Made by a program: the position numbers and the translations under genes | Notes under the pieces: generated by a model | What the model saw: the letters and a program-made list of their open reading frames with translations, nothing else | What the model was told of the DNA's origin: nothing | Database searches by the model: none | DNA from: Sphaerolaimus hirsutus | Lineage: Eukaryota; Nematoda; Chromadorea; Monhysterida; Sphaerolaimidae | Length of the DNA: 64,000 nt | Assembly: GCA_964036195.1 (NCBI GenBank) | Contig: OZ038450.1 | Span: 12,216,701 to 12,280,700 of the forward strand | Reading direction: 5' to 3' | Shown: positions 23,501 through 32,000 of the stretch, one piece after another | How positions within the stretch are numbered: position 1 is the stretch's first letter | Layout: the number at the start of each line of letters is the position of its first letter

Positions 23501-24544
23501 GGCATTTTCTCTAGATACTTCCCGTAAATGCAAATCTATGTCAAAACCTCAATTTTTTGCCTGTCGCTGTGTATGGTATGTTTATTTACCTACAAATATG
23601 TCAGTTTTTGGCGCTAGCGCCAACGCCAATGGTGCCATGGCGTGGCGCCTACAAATGGCGCTAGCGCCTAGCGCCATTTCTTCACTCAGTATGGAAACAT
23701 TTTAGGGGGGGGGGGCTGAGCCCCCCCGTTCGCGAGGCTCCGTAAACAAACAGCCCCCCGCTCCAAAACCCTGGATACGTCCCTGCCCTCCAGTACACCG
23801 GGCTCAGTAAACAAACAGACACCATGCTCAAAAATCCTGGATATGTACCTGGCCCCCGAAACAAAGGGGTCTACATGCACACTGAGTTTTGGCCGTCTGG
23901 GGCACCTACACCAATGCCAATGGTGCCATGACGTGGCGCCTAAGAATGGCGCGAGCGCCATGACACCATTCCGCCACTACAGGGGCAAAATTTGAGGGGG
24001 GGGGGTTGTTTTATGTTGTTTTTTCTTTGTTCAGCTTATTATTTTCTTATTCCCGATTTTTTCATTACCCGATACCCTACTTTTTCATTACCCAGAACCG
24101 AAATTTTTGACAATTTGGGACCGAAAGAACCGAACCGGAACCGAACTTAAGAACCGAACCGAGAACCGGAACCGAAAATTTTGAGGAACCGAGAACCGAA
24201 CCGAAATTTTTTAGAACCGAGAACCGGAACCGAAAATTTTGAAATTCCCAACCCTAGCTCAGGGGATAGCAAAAATTGCGTCAGGAAAAAATAGATACAC
24301 GAGCAGCGTGAGGGAGGGATAGATAGCCGGAGCCTCGGAATTATAAGCTAACCTGCTCCTTCACGGAACTCCGACTAGGTGCGGCATTCCGCTCCACAAG
24401 TATTTTGCCGGTGAAACGCATGAACTCAGTGATGGAGTTGCGTTGGAAGAAAGAGAACGACTGCACGTCGTAGGCGCCGCGCAGCAAGTTCACGTCGCCG
24501 CTCGGCAACTGCTTGTTGAACACTATCAAGCCGTACAGCTTCAT
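11543..24544 (-). CDS. YKT6: YKT6, longin-type R-SNARE
   Basis: Prenylated R-SNARE acting in ER-Golgi, endosomal and autophagosome fusion. Three exons, all in frame: 24544-24353, 18825-18724 and 11851-11543, giving 200 residues against about 198 in mammals. Exon 1 is the start of the longin domain (MKLYGLIVFNKQL, then AYDVQSFSFFQRNS). The ATG at 24544 is chosen because it gives the conserved MKLY start. Exon 2 has the family block AVLIADTEYPTRVAFTLL. Exon 3 carries the SNARE helix with the zero-layer Arg in VLDRGEKLDDLVGKSEEL and ends NSCCSWF: the first Cys of the pair is the palmitoylated one, the second the CAAX Cys. The last residue is Phe, where mammals have Met, which could shift prenyl choice (inference). 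The gene is stretched to 13 kb by two introns of 5.5 and 6.9 kb filled with repeats, including the 39-bp minisatellite. Confidence 0.96.
12030..12420. repeat. Tandem repeats with GAAACTCGTTATCTGCAG core, left of minisatellite
   Basis: At least ten copies of a unit built on CCGAAACTCGTTATCTGCAG. The rightmost four (12290-12420) are almost identical, with a 32-bp period including GTGACTTTGCAC. The same core recurs on the far side of the minisatellite (18155-18235, and inverted at about 18425), so it frames the whole array. Not coding. Confidence 0.85.
12462..14345. repeat. 39-bp minisatellite, array 1 (forward)
   Basis: About 48 copies of a 39-bp unit beginning GTGCTAGGGGCACCAAAATA and continuing through GCCATTTTCATGG. 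A higher-order period of 196 bp (five units plus one base) is visible: the variant containing TTTTTGTTGGAGTGG recurs near 12849, 13045, 13319, 13515, 13711, 13907 and 14103. Because 39 is 13 codons, both strands give long open frames (GARGTKIVPFSWN on plus, LAPFHENGTILVP on minus), which the extra base of the 196-bp unit keeps breaking. Located in YKT6 intron 2. Confidence 0.95.
14346..15321. other. Spacer between the two minisatellite arrays
   Basis: About 1 kb of AT-rich unique-looking DNA. The right part (about 15060-15320) is a diverged relative of the family A hAT-like element core (TTTCATTGGTTTTG, then GTACCT-like blocks), so one may have been present when the arrays formed. No exon seen. 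Confidence 0.5.
15322..18138. repeat. 39-bp minisatellite, array 2 (inverted)
   Basis: About 70 copies of the same 39-bp unit as array 1 in the opposite orientation (CACCACTCCATAAAAATGGC, then TTTTGGTGCCCCTAG). Here unit length is kept so strictly that uninterrupted frames of 511 codons (plus, 16708-18243) and 428 codons (minus, 16665-17951) exist. Higher-order blocks of 156 and 195 bp (four and five units) recur around 17107-17640. Units at the outer ends are more diverged. The open frames are a by-product of a unit divisible by three rather than a gene: both strands are open, there is no start context, and the array is intronic. Confidence 0.95.
18139..18245. repeat. GAAACTCGTTATCTGCA-type repeats, right of minisatellite
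   Basis: Two units, CCCCGGAAACTCGTTATCTA and CGCCCGAAACCCGTTATCTG, matching the left flank at 12030-12420, in the same orientation. An inverted remnant lies at about 18425-18450. The inner arrays are therefore bounded by one common outer repeat, suggesting a single composite element about 6.5 kb long. Confidence 0.7.
19325..19800. mobile_element. hAT-like MITE family C (CAGGGGTCT), TSD GTTATGGG
   Basis: Begins CAGGGGTCTGCAGGATTTTG and ends CCCCCCTAGGAGAGCCCTG, flanked by perfect 8-bp repeats GTTATGGG (19317-19324 and 19801-19808). The interior carries the family hallmark GATAGATAGCTGAGCG near both ends and G/C runs. It is inserted into a family A element, so family C moved later than that copy. 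Confidence 0.92.
20104..20345. mobile_element. Palindromic MITE related to family H (CACACACTAGTTTTCACC)
   Basis: Ends CCCTACACACACTAGTTTTC and its reverse complement, with arms of about 40 bp and an AT-rich centre. Shares the CACACACTAGTT tip with the family H palindromes but has its own arms. Inserted into a family A element. Confidence 0.75.
21540..21665. mobile_element. Partial CCGTATTT-family MITE
   Basis: The right end reads GGGGGTATTTCGAGGTAATA followed by CGGTA, as in 58569-58934. The matching left end is not found, so this is a truncated copy. Lies in YKT6 intron 1. Confidence 0.55.
23018..24256. mobile_element. hAT-like element family F (TAGGGTTGGGGAACCGAA), TSD GCTCAGGG
   Basis: Ends TAGGGTTGGGGAACC and ATTCCCAACCCTA, flanked by perfect 8-bp repeats GCTCAGGG (23010-23017 and 24257-24264). 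Both sub-terminal parts are made of irregular GAACCG repeats. The middle (about 23195-24003) is one or more family B pieces, identified by GGCGCCA clusters, a GCGCGCAAGCGCGCAATT box at 23281 and CTGGATACGTCCCTG. The host sequence on both sides looks like a decayed family C element, so three layers of insertion are stacked in YKT6 intron 1. Confidence 0.88.
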
Positions 24545-24953
24545 GGCCAACGTGTTGGATTAAAAACTGTTAATTACAAGATGCGACCATCTCAGCCTTT
24601 GAAAACCATAAGTGTGAGAATAGACACCCTGACATTTAATTGGTGTAGGAATCTCTACATTTAGTGCACCTGGAAACGCGAAAATTAGGGGTGCGCGGTT
24701 AGAGTCGATGTGGTAACCGGGGAACGGAAAACGTGCAGAGGCACGCCCAGAAGCAAACTAGCTGATAATGGTGCAGTACACACGAGTAAAAAGCCTTCCC
24801 AATCCAAAAATGCAAGAATTTGGACATGCAAACAAAGCTACATATGCACTTTTGGATTCTCAACTATAGATTTGGTTTCCGGGAAATGAAATTTATCAGC
24901 GTGAGCGGCACCATTCTAGTATCGATATGTATCAGAACAGCTGACTCAACAAC

Positions 24954-24959
24954 TTTATT
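24954..24959 (-). promoter_or_regulatory. Poly(A) signal AATAAA of RPL37A
   Basis: AATAAA on the minus strand, 74 bases past the RPL37A stop: the right place for the cleavage signal of this short mRNA. Confidence 0.6.
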
Positions 24960-25032
24960 GGATCAATTCAAATCAACTAAAATTCAACAGACCACAAACA
25001 AAATGATCACACAACGATATCTGATTTTTCAT

Positions 25033-25565
25033 CTAATCCAGGGCCTTGGCTTCACGCAGACGCCTGATCGTGCTGCGCACCGTCGCAGCCGTGGTCGTGC
25101 TGAAATTTTCGTAATTATATTTATCGGTTAATTGGCGCGACAGCTTTACTGAATTACTACGTTATTCACCATTTAAGCACACCGCGAGCAACCTAAAACT
25201 ATTTCTCATGAAAAAAAACACAAATAAAGTTTTCGATTCAAAAAAATTCGCCCCAAAAAGAGCCGCAAAAAAAACGACACCAACCAGTAAGCGTAAGCTC
25301 CACCAGCGACAGTTTTCCTGCAGCCGCGGCAACGCCAGATGCCGACCGAAAGGCGTTTCATCGTCTGCTTGCCGCAGAACACGCACGTGTACTTCGAGTG
25401 CTGCGTGATTTCCATTTTCTTGACAGTTTTACGCAGCGAGGCGCCATAGCGAGTGGCGTATTTGCCAGTGATGCCGACTTTCTTGGTGCGTTTCGCCTGA
25501 GAGTCGGATCATAGTTATAGCGAAAATTGTGGACGAATGTTGGCTCATAAGCGACTGCTCACCAT
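25033..25565 (-). CDS. RPL37A: 60S ribosomal protein L37a (eL43)
   Basis: Large-subunit ribosomal protein with a zinc ribbon. Three exons in frame: 25565-25563 (only the ATG, as in many ribosomal protein genes), 25496-25285 and 25099-25033, giving 93 residues (family about 92). Exon 2 begins [20 protein letters not shown]. The zinc-binding cysteines are CVFC (39, 42) and CRGC (57, 60), separated by a conserved KRLSVGIW stretch, then [10 protein letters not shown]. Exon 3 encodes [20 protein letters not shown] and stop. The junction TG plus C gives a Cys where vertebrates have Asn. A minus-strand AATAAA lies 74 bases past the stop (24954-24959). The start codon is 283 bp from the MLX start on the other strand, so the two probably share a promoter region. 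Confidence 0.97.
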
Positions 25566-25848
25566 TGCAGGAGGTTGACAGGCCCGTAGAAAAAACAACC
25601 AGACAGAAAAATCTTTACGGCGACCGAACAGCTTTTCTTTTTTGTAAAGCGGAAGTGCAGGTTGGATACCGTTACACATTCGGATACTAAATGCGCACAA
25701 TACCATTTACAAACTGAATTATATTTCTCAAGAAGGCGGAGTATCGCTGCCGAGTTCCTTAAAAAAAGACGAGATCCTTTGGCATTGAGCCAAATAATAA
25801 TGTGACCCGTCCAATAGTCAGGAGCCAAATGACCGCGCCAGCGGAGGA
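25566..25848. promoter_or_regulatory. Divergent promoter region of RPL37A and MLX
   Basis: Only 283 bp separate the two start codons, on opposite strands. Both 5' UTRs and promoters must lie here unless distant leader exons exist. No TATA box was convincing. Confidence 0.55.
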
Positions 25849-28515
25849 ATGGGTCGCAAGCGCAAGGAAAACAGTAGTGCACCTGGACCGGTGACCACAG
25901 TCGCAGAGCCCTGTACTTCGAAACGGACGCGCACCTCCAGATTGGGTGTGAACTCTCGTGAATCCACACCAGTGCCGTTGAAATACGGCCCTGGCACGGG
26001 CGGAAAAAATGAACCCATCGCTGAAATCTCGTGCGATGACAGCGTCGCTGTGAGTGCTTCCGCATTTGTATTAGGCGTGTCCAGTTTCTTAGTTTTGGGC
26101 CACTAAGTGATGTTATTATTGTTTGGGCGAATGTGAGCAATTATATGCATGTGGTCTATTATTCCGATTGAGAGGGACATTATATTACATACTGAATAAT
26201 TGGGTTTTGCATGTGGGAATTGCATTGTTAACCACAAATTTAGCATGCACGTATTTTATTAGATGTATCTTCGTTGAGTCAACGAAAGCCGTACCCAACA
26301 CTGATCATGCGTCGGTTGGCATCTGTTCAGATGGGGGGATGAAAAACTATTTGTAAGGCGGCGTTTACACGGTTTTTCTGTGACGACAAAAAATGTGATT
26401 TTTCAATCGTTCTTGTGGAATGGGTGTGAAACATTTTACATGTGCAATACCTCGATCGATCATGATTGTGCCAGCTTCACTACCTGAGGCAAACATCAGA
26501 TCCTAAAGATTCTGTAATCACGCACACTAAATCACACTTTTTTCATGTTGTCGGTGGTTGTCGGAGGATTTACTCTACGCAGCCTCGCTAGCGAGGCCGC
26601 ACAGAACAAACCCTCCGACAACCTCCGACAACAAGAAAATTACGTTATTTGGTGTGCGTGATTACGTAATGTAGAAAAAGTTAAGTATTGTTCCATGCAG
26701 TGAGGTTGATCAAATCATGATCAATTGAGGCGTCCCATCTATCTACTAATTGATTTTCATCCCAAAATAAGGTTGACAAAATCGAAATTTTTGTCGTCAT
26801 AAAATAATCGTGTAAACGGCGCTTAAAATTTTCAGCTGCCTGCATTCTCAACTGCACCGATTTGTACTTTTGTAAAATGACATTTATTCGACCCATTCAG
26901 TCGTCGCCGCAAAGCACATTGGACCAAGACAACGACTCGCCCATTTCTCCCGGCTCAAGCGGCGATCGGAAAAAGTCTGTGCACATCCGCTGCGAACGGC
27001 AGCGCCGCGAGGCAATCAACTCTGGCTACTCTGAATTGCGTGACTTGCTGCCGAGCACGCCGACAGTTTTCGGTGCGAAGGTTACGAATGCTAGTGTCTT
27101 GTTCAGAGCTGCCGATTACATCACGTTGGTTTTTAATTTGCTCATTGTGTGAGTAATTTAACATTAATTCAATTGTTTTAATTATTGAATTTTTTAAGTT
27201 GGAGTATAATAGAAATGGAACAGTCTACAAAAATGTATCAAAAGTGATGAAAGCATGTGTATTATGTGTTTCCTATGTCTCAAGTCTTGTGTTTACGGCA
27301 AAATTGCTTTCGGCAAAATTTTTTGCAAAATAGAAAACCCATCCAATCCGTGCTAAAAATTTTCAATGACGTAGGCTTCCTAGTCATGTAGACCCGGTAG
27401 TCATGTAATTCTACCCGCTAGTTATGTATACCCGCTAGTCATGTATGCCCGTACTTAGGGGGCATAATTTACATGACTGGCTGGCTGGGGATTAGCGGGG
27501 GGTGTATTTACATCACTGGTGGTTGGAGGATTAGCAATTAGCAGGGTTGGCAAAATGTCAAAAATAACGTGCAAAATTGAAAATAAAGTATAGAAATCTT
27601 ATTGTTGTAAATGAGAAGTGTAAAAAAATTCATACTTTATGTTAAAATGTAAAAAAATTCATTTTATGTAAAATTGTAAATGCTGTATTTGCTTGAATAA
27701 TTCCCCCGTGTGCATGGGGTGATGAAAATTAATTCCCCATTGAGGCATATGATAAATTTTTGTTGTGTTCAGTTATTTTTCACCCGTAAGGTTGATTTTA
27801 CGATATTTGTTGGAATACTTCCCCTGGGGAATTATTAGTTTGTCAGACATTTTTGTGAGGGATCTATCCAATGGGGGTTAATGAAAGGGGGAAATTTTCA
27901 ACATGGGCACTCACTCAGGAAGTTACGACACGAAGCGGCCGAACAAGAGAAAAGTGTCAAGAAATTAGCAGCTGAAGCTGCAGCTTTGAAAGTGATCGCG
28001 GGTCAGTATGAAGAGATGCAACGGGCCACGGGGCAGGCGGATCTAGACGTACCGCCTCGAGGTAATGAATTCTGAACTGTGTCTACTAGTTGACTTTCGA
28101 AATTGTTAAAGTTTAGTTAACTCATCGATCAAATTTGAATGCGATTGAGTTCACCGGAACGATATATCTCCAATTGCCGTCAGTTGTTTTACGAACGCCC
28201 AATTGATCCGGAGAACTCAAATGCTGTTTATGAGTTTATTGAATTGTTATTCTACCGGTTGTTGGGCAATATCCCTATTATAGGACTATGTTTCAAACAC
28301 AATTGTAAGAAAAAACCTTCCTTTTCTTCACAGATGGCCCCAGCGCTGCGCTGGCAGTTAGCCGGGCGGCATTCGACTCGTTGTTTGACAGCTTCGACAG
28401 GTCGGTGGACTTGTCGTCGTACGACACGTTGGCCAGATCGATGCTCACCTGGCTGGAACAGGCCGATTTCAGACAGGCGTTTGCACAGGCCGCCGCAACT
28501 ATTAGTCATACCTGA
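25849..28515 (+). CDS. MLX: MLX / bigmax, bHLH-zip partner of Mondo/ChREBP
   Basis: Max-like bHLH-zip transcription factor that pairs with Mondo-type proteins to sense glucose and lipids. Exons 25849-26049, 26901-27128, 27923-28061 and 28334-28515 join in frame to 249 residues, close to the 244 of a human isoform. Exon 2 has the basic region RKKSVHIRCERQRREAINSG, with the His-Glu-Arg E-box triad at about 95, 99 and 103, then the loop and helix 2 (DYITL). Exon 3 continues the zipper without a gap against human MLX (LLRHEAAEQEKSVKKL, ALKVIAGQYEEM) when the acceptor AG at 27921-27922 is used; the AG four bases earlier breaks the frame. Exon 4 is the C-terminal cytoplasmic-retention domain (FDSLFDSFDRSVDLSSYDTL). 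The exon 1 assignment rests on phase, donor quality (GCT then GTGAGT) and acidic SCDDSVA composition, not on similarity. Confidence 0.9.
26357..26826. mobile_element. MITE with CGTTTACACG inverted ends
   Basis: Ends GGCGGCGTTTACACG and CGTGTAAACGGCGC, about 15 bp inverted with small mismatches. The interior includes a second palindrome (about 26510-26670) built on TGTAATCACGCACAC. Fills most of MLX intron 1. No clear target duplication. Confidence 0.6.
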
Positions 28516-29032
28516 CAGTTCTCGCTTATTTTTATATTGCGACACAGAAAACTATAAAAGATTTTTTTAAAGTTTTATTGTGTATGTATTTGCGTCATGT
28601 GACAGTGCCTACGCACAGAGAATTCTATTCTAACAGCACTTGTCGCGCATTTTGGCACCGTTGATTTTTGTTCTGATATTCAGACAGTGTCTATTTTTCC
28701 AATTGCCTCATGTGCATCGCCTGTGCATATTTGTTATTTTACAGGGACATTTTATACATTACGGTGCTTGTTCTGATTATGTGTACAGTTTTGCGGGAGT
28801 AGAACGTAATCTTTTCTACTTATCTGTTTGTGATGAGAGGACCTATCTGTTGTGGCATATTGTTTGCTGGAATAATAAACTATATATTCGTGTAAATATG
28901 AAATCGCTTTTCTACCGTAAACTCCGAAATCTGTGGAAATTTGCAACGTCAACGGTCACATAACATCCCATGCCTACTGTCAGTCTCCCCGAACCTCATT
29001 TTGTGTGCAATCGACAGTGCGTGTAGGGAACG

Positions 29033-32000
29033 ATGACCAAGCGCGACGGCACCATGAAGCGGCTGGCGCAGTCGGCCAACCAGACGCTGCGCAGGTCCAT
29101 CGGCTCCCACACCCGTGAGTTTTTGGGCCTGCGTAAGCACCTCTGTGTTTGTATGTTCGGCTTTCCGTTGGACCTTGTTTTTTTCGGCGTATGCCTATTC
29201 CGCATTTTGGCCTATTCCGCATTTTGGCCCATCCCGCACATTTAGCTGCCCATCCCGCATTTTGGCCTATCCCAGGGACGTATCCAGGATTTTTGAGCGG
29301 GGGGGCTGCTTGTTTACGCAGCCCGGCGAGGGGGGGGGGCTCAGCCCCCCCCCCCTAAAATTTTCCCTACATGGTGGCGGAATAGCGTCATGGCGTTGGC
29401 GCCATTCGTAGGCGCCACGCCATGGCGCCATTGGCGTTGGCGTCAGCGCCATGGAACGCTGTATATGTATGTTAATTTACATACAAAACAGCAAAAAGCA
29501 CAATATTTTTAATGATTTGCGGCCACATGGAGCAAATCTGATGATAATACCTTATATCTGGTGAAGAATGCGCGCTTGCGCGCAAAATTTTTTACGCTGG
29601 CGTTGAAAAAGTCGCATTTTCTGGTCACTTTCTGGTCTCGCCCCGGGAGGGGGGGGGGCTGCAGCCCCCCCCCGCCCCCCCTGGATACGGCCCTGGCCTA
29701 TCCCGCATCTTGCCGGTGTAATGTGCGAGATAGGCAGTGTGCGTGATGGGTTTGTGTGCGGGATAGGTCAAAATGCGGAATATTGCACTCTTGGTATGGA
29801 ACTCCCAATGTGCGCCGCACGTGCAAATCACACGCGACGCATGTCAATTGCCCCCCCACAGTTGCCCCCCCATACTTAATTGCTTATCCGGACGGACAGC
29901 TAAATAGATAAACGGCGAAATAATTATAAAATTAGGAACGTAGATACGATGTTGATGCCGCTCAGATGCATTACAAATCAACGTTGCTAATATTGATTTA
30001 AGTTCAATTAATATTGATTTAAGACGTTGAGCTTAGGCATGCACATTGTGGCCTTGAACTCCCTGAAAAATTCAGTCATTTTGGAGTTTTTAAAATTCGA
30101 ATTTTTGATATTTTTGAAAGATGAATCGATTTTTATGCGTTTCACCTCGTGATCAAAAATTCGAAAAGGCCAAAAAAATGGAAAATTCAAAAATGTTTTC
30201 AAATCTTTGTTTTGCCTTCGTTAGTGAATACTGCAACCATTTTTATGAACATGTTTTGCACCTGCGTCAATAAATATTCAAAGTTGTAATGAGGAACTCC
30301 AAAAAGTCTTTTTGAATTTTTCAGGGAATTCAAGGCCCCAATGTGCATGCCTAAGCTCAACGTCTTTATTTAACTTAAATCAATATCAACAACATTGACT
30401 TGTAATGCATCTGAACGGCATCAACATCGTATCTATGTTCCTAATTTTATAATTATTTAGCCGTTTATCTATTAAACTGTCCGTCCGGATAACGTCTTTT
30501 ATATTGCTGCCGGAAAACAATTTGCAATACCTGAGCAATTAAGTGATTATTGTGTGGGCAGTTCACGGCTGATAATATTTTAATTGATCAGCGCCAACCG
30601 CGAACTGCCCACACAATAATCACTTAATTGCGCAACATGCAATTAAGTATGTGGGGGCAACTGTGGGGGGGGGGGGCAATTGACATGCGTCGCGTGTGAT
30701 TTGCACGTGCGGCGCACATGGGGAGTTCCATACCAACAGTGCACTATTCCGCATTTTGGCCTATCCCGCACACAAACCCATCACGCACACTGCCTATCTC
30801 GCACATTACACCGGCAAGATGCGGGATAGGCCAAAATGCGGGATGGGCAGCTAAATGTGCGGGATGGGCCAAAATGCGGAATAGGCCAAAATGCGGAATA
30901 GTGCACCGTCGTTTTTTTCAGATGACGGTATAAAGCCCTGTAAATTGTAAGTCGATTGTCCAATGTCATACAAATTTGTCGATTGTCGCACAGTGATAAT
31001 TTTTTGTATTTATTGACATTTTGCATGGAATTTCACTTTTACAGGGCTCGGGACTGCCCCTAGGTGAAAAGTGACGAGCAAATTTGTAAATACATGAAGT
31101 GTACCATCAAGTGAGCTTTGAGGCAACTAAATTTAGAACGGAGCATTTGTCACCTAAAAGCTAGTCATTTTTGTACGGTTTCGGAATTGGCATCAACCAA
31201 CTACTTGGCACCCGTGCACAGTTTGGTGGTATACTCGTCCGACACGATACTCTGCCATCGCACTCATCTATGTCTCACGTTGGAAGCGTGCCAATGAAGA
31301 TGAAGCATCTGATTTTTGTATAAAAGATGAATAAATCATTGTCGTGAATAAGTTAACGTATATCGTTATAACAGAGATGACTTTTTGAACTTTTTATGAA
31401 AATCGCATGGGTAACAAAACTGTTGGCGCGATTCCAGCGAGAACCACGCGTGCAGGGTGTAAAGTGACTGGAGTATACCTACTTCAGCCCTACATAGACT
31501 CCCTTTCTAACCCATCTCCCCAACGCAGAGTCTGCAGCGCAACTAGACCCAGGGCACTCTTCGGCGCGTTACACGGGCGCCCTGAACAAGCAATGGAGGC
31601 ACCCGCCCGACGCGCTGATCTACGGCCGCGTCGAGTACACGGTCAAGTTCTTGGGCGAGTGCGAGGTGGCCGCCGCCAAGGGAACTACTGTGGTTAAGGA
31701 GGCTGTTGAGGTGAGTCACTGGGGGGACTGGTTTGGAGGGTTTTGTGGTGGAGATTGGTGTTGTTGAGGGCGGATCGGTTTTTGATGTGAATCGAAATAA
31801 ACTCCAACCACAAAAATAATTGGATCAATAATATAAATTACATAATTGACTGGATGGCTGGGCCAGGGGTCTCCTAGGGGGGGGGCTGGGGGGGGGGGCT
31901 GCCCCCCCCCCAAATCGGCCAGCTATCTATCTATCCCGGAGGCCGCTCAGCTATCTATCTATCCCGAGGCAAAATTTTTGGCTACTACCCCCAAAGACCC

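Larger units (their letters stand above)
29198..30905. mobile_element. Giant palindromic (foldback) element in CED-6 intron 1
   Basis: The two halves are inverted copies: the left begins near 29198 with tandem CCGCATTTTGGCCTATCCCG-type units and the right ends near 30905 with their reverse complement. Matching pairs continue inward: TGCGCCGCACGTGCAAATCA (29810) with 30700, GTCCGTCCGGATAA (inverted, 29885) with 30480, and GAGCTTAGGCATGCACATTG (30028) with 30345. The left arm is split by a family B element (29273-29695). The right arm carries an extra small palindrome (about 30492-30637). Arms about 500-600 bp after removing insertions. No gene inside. Confidence 0.8.

Noticed and set aside
25559..26140. 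193-codon minus-strand open frame overlapping the RPL37A start and MLX exon 1.
   Set aside because: It lies antisense to MLX exon 1, matches nothing known and has no splice context. A shadow frame.
27917..27922. Acceptor AG at 27917-27918 for MLX exon 3.
   Set aside because: It breaks phase with exon 2. The AG at 27921-27922 keeps frame and gives a gap-free match to the MLX zipper.
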